Below, in pieces: positions 33,061 to 44,709 of a DNA stretch of 64,000 bases. The notes under the pieces are model-generated. The model was given only the letters and a program-made list of their open reading frames with translations. It did no database searches and had not been told where the DNA came from. The stretch is from Hygrophila difformis. Lineage: Eukaryota; Streptophyta; Magnoliopsida; Lamiales; Acanthaceae. Every line of letters starts with the position of its first letter. The stretch's first letter is position 1. The position numbers and the translations under genes are program-made. The stretch covers positions 49,262,902-49,326,901 of the forward strand of contig JAOANR010000003.1 of the NCBI GenBank assembly GCA_030278955.1, read 5' to 3'.

Positions 33061-35612
33061 GTGCGGCTACTGTAGCACTACTGTAGCACTACTGTAGCAG
33101 CCGCACTATTGTCGGATTTTGTCCCTTTTATGCCCAAAATACATCCCCAAACACCCATTTATCAGCCATCCACACCCTTTCTTCATCCCAAAACTCTCCC
33201 AAAATCAAAAACACAAAGCTTTACCTTCCGGCGAACTTCCGGCGAACTTCCGGCGACTTTCCGGCAACCAAATCCGACCAAGGAAGTATGTAGATCAAGG
33301 ATTGCAAGCTTTGGATTGTTGGTAAGATGTAAATCAAGTTTCCTTATTGTTTTAAGATCACAACCATCATCCTAAACTTACGAATCTTCATATTCAAACA
33401 CAAATCGGAGCCAAAGGAAGAATAAATCGGGTGGAGGAGATTCGTTCGTGACATCCCGTGGATTCCGGACGACCCCGTGACCTCCTAAACATCATCCCCA
33501 CTGTAAGTTAACCTTACTATGGTTTTGGGTGACTTAAAATGCAACCAAACATATAGATTTAATAACTCTAAAATCTGTCAACAAGAGAAACCCTCAACGC
33601 AGCGTTTTCGTATGAATTTTTCAAACCTCTAAAGCTGCTCAAACAAGAAAACTCAAAACATGAAAAGTGTTGCTAAGGCTTTGATTTAGCTTCTGTAAAA
33701 ATTTCATAATTTTTCATGTTGTTTTGAAACCTGAAACCGACCCAAAACAGAAGAGCATCAAATCTGGATCTTAGAATCCTTGACAGAATTTTCGTTCGAA
33801 CTTGACGATAATTTTTACCTTAGATCTAGACCGATCTAGGTTTGGAATTGAACATAAGAATTGTAGATCTATGAGTTTGGAATATTACTGTAAGTTTTTA
33901 GAATTTTTCATTGAGATTTGAACCTCCAAACTCGAGCCGATCCGATCTGCGTTAGAACCGAAGTCAAGAACCTTGACAGATTTCTTAACCGAACTTGATG
34001 AGCATATTTCTATTACTTCGAGTGTTCAAATCTGAAAACTCAAAACTAAGATTTTGATCCAAAAATCTCAAGCTATATTGTGTAAAAATTTCAAAGATTT
34101 TCATCGAGTTTTGATACCCCAAAACGTGTCGGACATATTCTGCGTTTTTAGGAATTGTCAAAGGATGACAGATTTCATAACCGATCTTGAGGAGCTTATT
34201 CCTATCATTTCTAGCCCGAACCAATCTATGTGATCTAAACAAAAGTTGTTGGAAATCAAGTCTAGTATGTGTCTGTAAAATTTCAGAATTTTTAAAGTCC
34301 ATTTGTTATGTCAAAAAGTCAAATCTTTGAAAGGTGTCAAACCTGAATCCTGACAGCTTTTTATTTGGGTAGAAAACTTGATTTTTGACATGCTTCCCAT
34401 CGTTTTTCCGTAAAACGTAAAACACGAAAGTTGTTCGTTGGGATGTTTTTGAGCTACTGTACAAATTTCAGAACAATCGCCTAAGAAATGGATTTTTAAA
34501 CCAAAAAGGCGCAAACTGTGACGCCAAATGATTTTTAAATCAAAGAGATTTTGAAATTTCTAAACAAATGGGCGAGACGTTGAATTACGATATATCTATA
34601 CTTTTGAAAATCCCGTTACACCAAATAAAAACATTTTCTTAAAAGAATTCTTTTGAAACATTGGGGATTTGCGACCAAGTTTGAAATTATCAATATGGGC
34701 CAGACGGCTTGTGGACATAAGAGCCCAAGCGAACGGCTAGTGGACATAAGAGCCCTAGCGAATGGTCGACCAAACGGCTTGTGGACATAAGAGCCCAAGC
34801 GAACGGCCAGTGGACATAAGAGCCCTGGCGAATGGTTATTTATAAATATTGATTATGAGGATTGCGGTCACAAGAGCCCTGGTGAATGGTGAACTATAAA
34901 AGAAACGAAAAATATTTTGAGAAATGATACTATTGAAATTGGCTGAGGCCGCCGGATCACCGGCTAAATGATACTTATGAAATTGGCTGAGGCCGCCGGA
35001 TCACCGGCTAAATGATACTTTTGATATTGGCTGCGGCCGCCGGATCACCGGCTAAATGATATATTGTTGAGATGATGGCGTAACGGGAAAATATATTAAA
35101 AAGCTTAGATTTTATGAAATTGGCTGCGGCCGCCGGATTGCCGGCTAAATTATATATTGTTGAAATGTTTTTATTAAATTTAATTAAAGGCTTTGAAACC
35201 CCTAACCCATGCTATGTGTTAACTTACTCAGCGCGTTTTTGCTGACCCAAACCGTTTATCCTCTTTTTCTTTCAGAGTTGAAGAATATGCATCATCATAT
35301 GCATACTGGGAATTTTTGGGGATTACATTATATTTTAAATTTTGCGTTAGACTAGAATTTGCATGAACGGGCCTGTTTAACCCGTGTTTTGGCCATGTTG
35401 GCCCTTATACTTTATTTCCGCTGCACAACTTATATTTCCGCTGCAAATTTGATGTATTATTTTTAAATTATATATGAATGGGCTGTTTGAATATTTTAAA
35501 TTCTGAAAAACCATAGCCTTGCATCTCTTTAGTGAGCTCGGAGAAACCGTGTCTTGCTAGGGAGGTGTGGCGATGGCATCCCGGCCTGGGTTACCAAAAC
35601 CGGGGTGTTACA
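33061..35612 (+). repeat. Element F 5' LTR, start missing
   Basis: Plus orientation, ends ACCAAAACCGGGGTGTTACA at 35612, directly before a primer site. The first part is lost at the junction with D. Contains tandem CTACTGTAGCA motifs (33065-33105), four type-3 hairpins (34707-34829) and four type-2 hairpins (34940-35150). Confidence 0.88.
34707..34829 (+). repeat. Type-3 hairpin array with covarying stems
   Basis: Four units share the 14-nt loop TGGACATAAGAGCC. Their stems are GCTTG/CAAGC (34707-34730), GCTAG/CTAGC (34736-34759), GCTTG/CAAGC (34777-34800) and GCCAG/CTGGC (34806-34829). Both sides of the stem change together. The same array occurs at 39556-39678 in the second F LTR and in reverse at 41167-41289 and 46477-46599 in D'; related, more diverged units occur in B near 7953 and 12543. 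Confidence 0.8.
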
Positions 35613-36341
35613 GGATGGTATCAGAGCCCGGATTATTTTGAAGCTATTATCTTTTAAAGAGCCCAATTATTATTTTGAAGTTAAAGCCCAAATTTTTAGC
35701 CCAAATTTTTTTTTAGAAGCCCAAGAAATTATTTTGGCCCAATAGCCTTGTTTTTATTTAAAGCCCAAATAATTTATTTCTTTCGGCCCAATATAGTGGC
35801 CCAAACCTTTTATCCTTATTTTAACCTATCCATGGAATAAATTTATTTTTAAAACCCATGGATAAATAAATGCATGCATAAAATTTTTTTTTGGGGGGAT
35901 CACATATGCATATGCATACATAAATATTGACACTAACCCTTTTTATGTGAATTATCGGTAATAAGAAACACTCCTACCTTAGAACTTGACATGATCTTGA
36001 CTTAGGAGCGCCAACTTAAGACTAACCTTGCCTTAGTCATAAATCTTGATCACTTAGAAACTCATCTTCGCGTGCTTCTAAAATGGCACCTAGAAGAAAA
36101 CTGAGGAAGGATCATATGCGATGATACCCGAACATGGTTGTGAATAATACATAGGCAGTTATGGGGACATAACTGTAATCTTAAGGGGGGGAGAATGTAA
36201 TACCCCGTAAGAATGCATAAGCATTTATTTTTGAAACCCGAATAGTTTGTATCCCAAATAAACAAAAGGACCCTAACTCTTAGCGTGAGAAAAGCCGAAA
36301 CACAACTTCGAGGACGAAGTTGATTCTTAAGGGGGGTAGAC
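35613..36341 (+). mobile_element. Element F interior with gag almost entirely deleted
   Basis: Starts with the primer site TGGTATCAGAGC (35616-35627) and an AT-rich leader with GCCCAA repeats like E. ATG at 36083 opens the same MAPRRKLRK start as E gag, but after nine codons the sequence jumps to the post-gag region and meets TGA at 36122-36124. A 9-bp TGAGGAAGG occurs in E both at the gag start and just after gag, so F equals an E-type interior minus the segment between these repeats. The 3' tail keeps GGACATAACTG and two purine-tract modules (36179-36208, 36327-36341). Confidence 0.88.
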
Positions 36342-36888
36342 TGTAATACCCCAGATTTTTATCAACGTCCAAAGGAATAAAATTTATTCCGATCAATGTC
36401 GAAACATCTCCGAGAAGAAGAAAATAATTTATCACAATAAATTATTGCTCGGAAATAAAACGCCGATAGATTCAAATTCAAAATGGAATAAAAGAGGGAA
36501 AGGAAGCCCGAAGACATTCCATGAATGGAGTCAAGATAATTGGAATTAAATTCAAGAAGGAAAAGAATTTTAATTCCAAGAACCCGTGAAGTCGGAAGAA
36601 ATTTAATGATACAATCGCAATCAATCAATCGATCAATAAGTCGCGCAACTTCGGGGACGAAGTTGATTTTTAAGGAGGGTAGATTGTAATAACCGATAAA
36701 TCGCCATCAAAAATTTAAATCCAAAAATAAAGAATTGGATTTAAATTATTAAAACCGAAATAATTCCGAGAGAGCGGAATTTATTATTTATCGGAAGATA
36801 ACAACTCGAAACGAGTTTATCGAATTGTCCCAACAATCACGGATAATTCCCACATTGTGATTTTTATTTTTGTAGATAAGGAATCTTA

Positions 36889-36926
<38 letters not shown>

Positions 36927-37859
36927 AAAAGTTACTGTAGCATGTGCGGCTACTGTAGCACTACTGTAGCACTACTGTAGCAGCCGCACTATTGTCGGAT
37001 TTTGTCCCTTTTATGCCCAAAATACATCCCCAAACACCCATTTATCAGCCATCCACACCCTTTCTTCATCCCAAAACTCTCCCAAAATCAAAAACACAAA
37101 GCTTTACCTTCCGGCGAACTTCCGGCGAACTTCCGGCGACTTTCCGGCAACCAAATCCGACCAAGGAAGTATGTAGATCAAGAATGCATAAGCATTTATT
37201 TTTGAAACCCGAATAGTTTGTATCCCAAATAAACAAAAGGACCCTAACTCTTAGCGTGAGAAAAGCCGAAACACAACTTCGAGGACGAAGTTGATTCTTA
37301 AGGGGGGTAGACTGTAATACCCCAGATTTTTATCAACGTCCAAAGGAATAAAATTTATTCCGATCAATGTCGAAACATCTCCGAGAAGAAGAAAATAATT
37401 TATCACAATAAATTATTGCTCGGAAATAAAACGCCGATAGATTCAAATTCAAAATGGAATAAAAGAGGGAAAGGAAGCCCGAAGACATTCCATGAATGGA
37501 GTCAAGATAATTGGAATTAAATTCAAGAAGGAAAAGAATTTTAATTCCAAGAACCCGTGAAGTCGGAAGAAATTTAATGATACAATCGCAATCAATCAAT
37601 CGATCAATAAGTCGCGCAACTTCGGGGACGAAGTTGATTTTTAAGGAGGGTAGATTGTAATAACCGATAAATCGCCATCAAAAATTTAAATCCAAAAATA
37701 AAGAATTGGATTTAAATTATTAAAACCGAAATAATTCCGAGAGAGCGGAATTTATTATTTATCGGAAGATAACAACTCGAAACGAGTTTATCGAATTGTC
37801 CCAACAATCACGGATAATTCCCACATTGTGATTTTTATTTTTGTAGATAAGGAATCTTA

Positions 37860-37890
<31 letters not shown>

Positions 37891-38148
37891 TTAAAAGTTA
37901 CTGTAGCATGTGCGGCTACTGTAGCACTACTGTAGCACTACTGTAGCAGCCGCACTATTGTCGGATTTTGTCCCTTTTATGCCCAAAATACATCCCCAAA
38001 CACCCATTTATCAGCCATCCACACCCTTTCTTCATCCCAAAACTCTCCCAAAATCAAAAACACAAAGCTTTACCTTCCGGCGAACTTCCGGCGAACTTCC
38101 GGCGACTTTCCGGCAACCAAATCCGACCAAGGAAGTATGTAGATCAAG
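36212..38148 (+). repeat. Tandem duplication of ~970 bp
   Basis: 36212-37182 and 37183-38148 are near-identical direct copies (offset 971, dropping to 966 after a poly-A length change near 36895/37866). The unit spans F's 3' interior, a truncated D-type LTR start (TGTAATACCCCAG at 36342 and 37313), another purine tract, and the first ~500 bp of an F LTR (TGTAATAACCG at 36685 and 37656). The join is ATCAAG|AATGCATAAG with AAG shared by both parents. Confidence 0.9.
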
Positions 38149-40444
38149 GATTGCAAGCTTTGGATTGTTGGTAAGATGTAAATCAAGTTTCCTTATTGTT
38201 TTAAGATCACAACCATCATCCTAAACTTACGAATCTTCATATTCAAACACAAATCGGAGCCAAAGGAAGAATAAATCGGGTGGAGGAGATTCGTTCGTGA
38301 CATCCCGTGGATTCCGGACGACCCCGTGACCTCCTAAACATCATCCCCACTGTAAGTTAACCTTACTATGGTTTTGGGTGACTTAAAATGCAACCAAACA
38401 TATAGATTTAATAACTCTAAAATCTGTCAACAAGAGAAACCCTCAACGCAGCGTTTTCGTATGAATTTTTCAAACCTCTAAAGCTGCTCAAACAAGAAAA
38501 CTCAAAACATGAAAAGTGTTGCTAAGGCTTTGATTTAGCTTCTGTAAAAATTTCATAATTTTTCATGTTGTTTTGAAACCTGAAACCGACCCAAAACCGA
38601 AGAGCATCAAATCTGGATCTTAGAATCCTTGACAGAATTTTCGTTCGAACTTGACGATAATTTTTACCTTAGATCTAGACCGATCTAGGTTTGGAATTGA
38701 ACATAAGAATTGTAGATCTATGAGTTTGGAATATTACTGTAAGTTTTTAGAATTTTTCATTAAGATTTGAACCTCCAAACTCGAGCCGATCCGATCTGCG
38801 TTAGAACCGAAGTCAAGAACCTTGACAGATTTCTTAACCGAACTTGATGAGCATATTTCTATTACTTCGAGTGTTCAAATCTGAAAACTCAAAACTAAGA
38901 TTTTGATCCAAAGATCTCAAGCTATATTGTGTAAAAATTTCAAAGATTTTCATCGAGTTTTGATACCCCAAAACGTGTCGGACATATTCTGCGTTTTTAG
39001 GAATTGTCAAAGGATGACAGATTTCATAACCGATCTTGAGGAGCTTATTCCTATCATTTCTAGCCCGAACCAATCTATGTGATCTAAACAAAAGTTGTTG
39101 GAAATCAAGTCTAGTATGTGTCTGTAAAATTTCAGAATTTTTAAAGTCCATTTGTTATGTCAAAAAGTCAAATCTTTGAAAGGTGTCAAACCTGAATCCT
39201 GACAGCTTTTTATTTGGGTAGAAAACTTGATTTTTGACATGCTTCCCATCGTTTTTCCGAAAAACGTAAAACACGAAAGTTGTTCGTTGGGATGTTTTTG
39301 AGCTACTGTACAAATTTCAGAACAATCGCCTAAGAAATGGATTTTTAAACCAAAAAGGCGCAAACTGTGACGCCAAATGATTTTTAAATCAAAGAGATTT
39401 TGAAATTTCTAAACAAATGGGCGAGACGTTGAATTACGATATATCTATACTTTTGAAAATCCCGTTACACCAAATAAAAACATTTTCTTAAAAGAATTCT
39501 TTTGAAACATTGGGGATTTGCGACCAAGTTTGAAATTATCAATATGGGCCAGACGGCTTGTGGACATAAGAGCCCAAGCGAACGGCTAGTGGACATAAGA
39601 GCCCTAGCGAATGGTCGACCAAACGGCTTGTGGACATAAGAGCCCAAGCGAACGGCCAGTGGACATAAGAGCCCTGGCGAATGGTTATTTATAAATATTG
39701 ATTATGAGGATTGCGGTCACAAGAGCCCTGGTGAATGGTGAACTATAAAAGAAACGAAAAATATTTTGAGAAATGATACTATTGAAATTGGCTGAGGCCG
39801 CCGGATCACCGGCTAAATGATACTTATGAAATTGGCTGAGGCCGCCGGATCACCGGCTAAATGATACTTTTGATATTGGCTGCGGCCGCCGGATCACCGG
39901 CTAAATGATATATTGTTGAGATGATGGCGTAACGGGAAAATATATTAAAAAGCTTAGATTTTATGAAATTGGCTGCGGCCGCCGGATTGCCGGCTAAATT
40001 ATATATTGTTGAAATGTTTTTATTAAATTTAATTAAAGGCTTTGAAACCCCTAACCCATGCTATGTGTTAACTTACTCAGCGCGTTTTTGCTGACCCAAA
40101 CCGTTTATCCTCTTTTTCTTTCAGAGTTGAAGAATATGCATCATCATATGCATACTGGGAATTTTTGGGGATTACATTATATTTTAAATTTTGCGTTAGA
40201 CTAGAATTTGCATGAACGGGCCTGTTTAACCCGTGTTTTGGCCATGTTGGCCCTTATACTTTATTTCCGCTGCACAACTTATATTTCCGCTGCAAATTTG
40301 ATGTATTATTTTTAAATTATATATGAATGGGCTGTTTGAATATTTTAAATACTGAAAACCATAGCCTTGCATCTCTTTAGTGAGCTCGGAGAAACCGTGT
40401 CTTGCTAAGGGAGGTGCGGCGGTGGCATCCCGGCCTGGGTTACC
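37656..40444 (+). repeat. Element F 3' LTR, end replaced by D-type sequence
   Basis: Starts TGTAATAACCG after the tract AAGGAGGGTAGAT and follows the 5' LTR closely (for example the hairpin array at 39556-39678). From about 40311 on, its end changes to D-type sequence and stops at ACCAAATCCGG, nine bases short of a normal terminus, abutting the oppositely oriented D' LTR. Confidence 0.83.
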
Positions 40445-40590
40445 AAATCCGGCTGTAACACCCCGGATTTGGTAACCCAGGCCGGGATGCCACCGCCGCA
40501 CCTCCCTTAGCAAGACACGGTTTCTCCGAGCTCACTAAAGAGATGCAAGGCTATGGTTTTCAGTATTTAAAATATTCAAACAGCCCATTC
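40311..40590. repeat. Near-perfect palindrome, ~130-bp arms
   Basis: The last ~130 bp of the F LTR (to ATCCGG, 40444-40452) are the reverse complement of the first ~130 bp of the D' LTR (from CCGGATTTGG, 40461), with about ten bases between. The left arm has D'-specific variants (CTAAGGGAGGTGCGGCGG) that the other F LTR lacks. Confidence 0.82.
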
Positions 40591-43511
40591 ATATATAATT
40601 TAAAGATAATTCATCAAAGTTGCAGCGGAATTTATAAATTGTGCAGCGGAAATAATGTATAAGGGCCAACATGGCCAAAACACGGGTTAAACAGGCCCGT
40701 TCATGATGTAATCCCCAAAAATTCCCAGTATGCATATGATGATGCATATTCTTCATTCTCTGTAAGAAAAAGGGGATAAATGGTTTGGGTCAGCAAAAAC
40801 GCGCTGAGTAAGTTAACACATAGCATGGGTTAGGGGTTTCAAAGCCTTTAATTATATTTAATAAAAAGATTTCTTGCTCAACAATGTTTAGTTTAGCCGG
40901 CAATCCGGCGTCCGCAGCCAATTTCATAAAATCTGAGCTTTTTAATATATTTCCCGTTACGCCATCATCTCAACAATATATCAGATAGCCGGTGATCCGG
41001 CGGCCGCAGCCAATATCAATAGTAACAGTTAGCCGGTGATCCGGCGGCCGCAGCCAATTTCAAAAGTATCACTTCTCAAAATATTTTTCGTTTCTTTTAT
41101 AGTTCATCATTCACCAGGGCTCTTGTGACCGCAATCCTCATAATCAATATTTATAAATAACCATTCGCCAGGGCTCTTATGTCCACTGGCCGTTCGCTTG
41201 GGCTCTTATGTCCACAAGCCGTTTGGTCGACCATTCGCTAGGGCTCTTATGTCCACTAGCCGTTCGCTTGGGCTCTTATGTCCACAAGCCGTCTGGCCAT
41301 ATTGATAATATCAAACTTGGTCATAAATTCCCCAATGTTTCTAAAGAATTCTTTTAAGAAAATGTTTTTATTTGGTGTAACGGGATTTTTCAAAAGTATA
41401 GATATATCGTAATTCCAACGTCTCGATCGTTGTTTAAAAGATTTCAAAAATCGATCGATGTCACAGTTTGCGCCTTTTTGGTTTAAAAATCCATTTCTTA
41501 GGCGATTGTTCTGAAATTTGTACATTAGCTCAAAAACATCCCAACGAACAACTTTCGTGTTTTAAGTTTTTCGGAAAAACGATGGGAAGCATGTCAAAAA
41601 TAAAGTTTTCTTCAGAAACAAAAAGCTGTCAGGATTCAGGTTTGACAACGTTAAAAGATTCGACTTTTTATCATATCAAATGAACTTCAAAAATCCTGAA
41701 ATTTTACAGAGACATACTAGACATGATTTCCAACAACTTTTGTTTAGATCTCAAAGATTGGTTCAGGCTAGAAGTGATAGGAATAAGCTCCTCAAGTTCG
41801 GTTATGAAAACTGTCATCCTTTGACAATTCTTAAAAACGCAGAATATGTTCGATACGATTTGGGGTATCAAAACTTGATGAAAATCTTTGAAATTTTTAC
41901 ACAATATAGCTTATGATCTTTGGATCAAAATCTTAGTTTTGAGTTTTCAGGTTTGAACACTCGAAGTAAGAGTTTTGCTCGTCGAGTTTGATTAAGAAAT
42001 CTATCAAGGTTCTTGACATCGGTTCTAACGCAGATTGGATCGGCTCGAGTTCGGAGGTTCAAATCTCAATGAAAAATTCTAAAAACTTACAGAGATGTTC
42101 TAAACTCATAGATCTACAACTTTCATGTTTAGCACCAATCCTAGATTGGCCTAGATCCATGGTCAAAATAACCAACAAGATTGAGAGTGAAATCTGTCCA
42201 AAGTTCTAAGATCCAGATTTAATACTCTTCGGTTTTGGGTTGGTTTCAGGTTTCAAAACATCATGAAAAATTCTGAAATTTTTACAGAAGCTAGACCAAA
42301 GTCTTAGGAACACTTTTCATGTTTTGAGTTTTATTGTTTGAGCAGCTTTAGAGGTTCGAAAAATTCATACGAAAACGCTGCGTTGAGGGTTTCTCTTGTT
42401 GACAGATTTTTAGAGTTTCTAAATCTCTATGTTTGGTTGCATTTTAAGTCACCCAAAACCATAGTAAGGTTAACTTACAGTGGGGATGATGTTTAGGAAG
42501 TCACGGGGTCGTCCGGAATCCACGGAATGTCACGAACGAATCTCTTCCACCCGATCTATTCTTCCCTTGGCTCCGATTTGTGTTCGAATATGAAGATTCG
42601 TAAGTTAGGATGATGTTTATGATCTTAAAACCATATGGAAACTTGATTAACATCTTACCAACAATCCAAAGCCTGCAATCCTTGATCTACACACTTCCTT
42701 GGTTGGATTTGGTTGCCGGAAACTCGTCGGAAAGTCGCCGGAAGTTCGTCGGAAGAGTGTTTGGCTTTTGGGAGAGTTTTTGGAGAGTTTGGGGTGAATG
42801 ATTGATGAAATGGCTGACAAATGGGGATAGGATTGATTACATAACGTCCAAAAAGATGCTACACCCGTGATAGATCGAGATTCCTCACTTGGGCCCCGAA
42901 AATTGGCGAGGAAGTCGCCAAAACGCGACAAACGCAGCTGCTGCTGCGTCGGCGCGCAGTTGGCGCGCTATCCATGGGAACCCCGCGCGGGGTGCGCGCC
43001 GGCCCCGGCTGGGCTGCGGTCCGTGCCGGGCCGTGCGATCCGTCGGGCTTTTTCTCCTCTCTTTCGGACTTCTATCCTCCTACGTTTTCGGGCTCGATTT
43101 TTCGGGTCATTCTCGGGTCATAAATTCTTATCTTAAGTTTATCTCGACTCAAATGAATTTCATGTTCGAGATCTTAAGTCCGTCGGTCTCGGGTTCGTCG
43201 GCTTCCAATTCGTCGTCTTTTGATTCCCGTGCAATAACTTGTTTCATTAAATTTCTTCCGACTTCACGGGTTCTTGGAATTAAAATTCTTTTCCTTATTA
43301 AATTTAATTCCAATTATTTTGACTCAATTCATGGAATGTCTTCGGGCTTCCTTTCCCTCTTTTATTCCATTTTGAATTTAAATCTATCGGCGCTTTATTT
43401 TCGAGCAATAATTTATTGTGATAAATTATTTTCTTCTTCTCGGAAATATTTCGACATTGATCGGAATAAATTTTATTCCCTTGGACGTCGATAAAAATCT
43501 GGGGTGTTACA
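40454..43511 (-). repeat. Element D' 3' LTR (3058 bp)
   Basis: Opens TGTAACACCCCGGATTTGG and ends AATCTGGGGTGTTACA. Type-2 hairpins near 40895-41055, type-3 array 41167-41289. The GC-rich block with CGCGCGGGGTGCGCGCC near 42980 corresponds to the promoter-proximal GC block of A. Related to the D LTR but with type-3 hairpins where D has type-4. Confidence 0.9.
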
Positions 43512-43919
43512 TCCTCCCCCCCTTAAGAATCAACTTCGTCCTCGAAGTTGTGCTTCGGCTTTTCTCGCGTGAAGAGTTATGGTCCTTTTTGTTTACTATT
43601 TGCGATATTGTGTTATTGAATTATTGTTCGATTGTTGATCGTCGTTTGTTGTTTGATTATTGTTTGACTGAACCCAGAACTGAAATTTCCAGGTTGCCTA
43701 CGTACCCTGTGAAGGGATCAAGTCATTACGTAGTTCAAAAATTTATTTGGGATACAAAATATTCGAGTTTCGAAATACGGGGTATTACATCCTCCCCCCC
43801 TTAAGATTACAGTTATGTCCCCATAACTGCCTATGTATTATTCCCACGAAGGTTCGAGTATCATCGTCTACGATCCTTCCTCAATGAGCTGGCAAGTCAG
43901 CTTGATCAATGTCGTTCAA

Positions 43920-44639
43920 TCATCCCATGGCTCTTCCTTGATTCCCTTGTTGAGGGTCCACCAGATCTAGCCTTTTCTCAATCATCTCTCCACGAACATT
44001 GCATTCTCTAATCATGTGGTCTTCCCCACCACATCTATAACAAGTTCCGCGCCTTGGGCATTCGCGCACCAGATGGGCTTGGTGGCACTGCGGGCAACGT
44101 GGTATGGATGCTTCATGGTTGCCATCCCGACTGTTTGAGTTCTGTGGCTGGTCAGGTTTAATGGTCACTTCCTCTCTTTTGTTAATATTCTCTATCCGCG
44201 TTCGGCAGTCACGTAGCCGATGACCAAATCGACCACACCGAAAGCACGCTCCGGGCTTAGGGCATCCTCTCGCATAATGTGGGTTACCACATTTTGGGCA
44301 CGGTGGCGTATATTCACCATGGTTGTAAACCATCCCTCTGTTTCTTCCACCGTTGCCTTGAGGTGGTCTATTCGGGCCTCCCCGAATATGGTTCATTCCT
44401 AAGTAGTTATCGGTTCTGTGGTCTCGTTTTCTCTTGCCTTGCCCTTGGTTGATTAGTGCATTCCCCAAGGCATCCACAGCTTCTTCTATAGCTCTTAATC
44501 GGTCACTTAAGTTCATGGAGGCTACTTCCCCTCCTTGATTGGTTGCACTAACGTCTTGCACTGGTTCATCGGGTTGTCGTAGCTCTTCATTGGTGTTGGG
44601 TGGGATGGGTGGATTGTTAGGTCTTCCTCTAGGTGCCAT
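43920..44639 (-). CDS. Element D' chimeric gag: four zinc knuckles, no capsid domain (239 aa)
   Basis: Open frame from MAPRGRPNNPPIPPN. Residues 43-61 keep the family helix (NLSDRLRAIEEAVDALGNA). The capsid block present in A, B and E (the YYLGGEAD and FYPLSTK region) is absent; the text jumps to a basic linker. Four CCHC-type motifs follow: CPKCGNPHYARGC (114-126) and CFRCGRFGHRLRDC (132-145), which resemble A, then CPQCHQAHLVREC (182-194) and CYRCGGEDHMIREC (200-213), which match E nearly exactly. The tail ends GNQGRAMG like E. It looks like a recombinant of an A-like gag and an E-like gag. The frame is undamaged, so a small nucleic-acid-binding protein could be made. It cannot form a normal capsid. 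Confidence 0.85.
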   Translation of the reverse strand: MAPRGRPNNPPIPPNTNEELRQPDEPVQDVSATNQGGEVASMNLSDRLRAIEEAVDALGNALINQGQGKRKRDHRTDNYLGMNHIRGGPNRPPQGNGGRNRGMVYNHGEYTPPCPKCGNPHYARGCPKPGACFRCGRFGHRLRDCRTRIENINKREEVTIKPDQPQNSNSRDGNHEASIPRCPQCHQAHLVRECPRRGTCYRCGGEDHMIRECNVRGEMIEKRLDLVDPQQGNQGRAMG

Positions 44640-44709
44640 CCTGTCACGAAGCGCAAGGATTTGATTGTAAGGATTTAATACAGTGTTGGAAGAATAATGA
44701 TTTACTGAA

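Noticed and set aside
34707..34829. CRISPR-like array
   Set aside because: Direct repeats with short spacers are visible, but repeats are hairpins inside plant LTRs, with only four units and no cas genes.
42889..43494. A 201-codon frame across the D' LTR
   Set aside because: Entirely within a 3' LTR, lacks any domain, and its equivalents in other LTRs are broken or absent.
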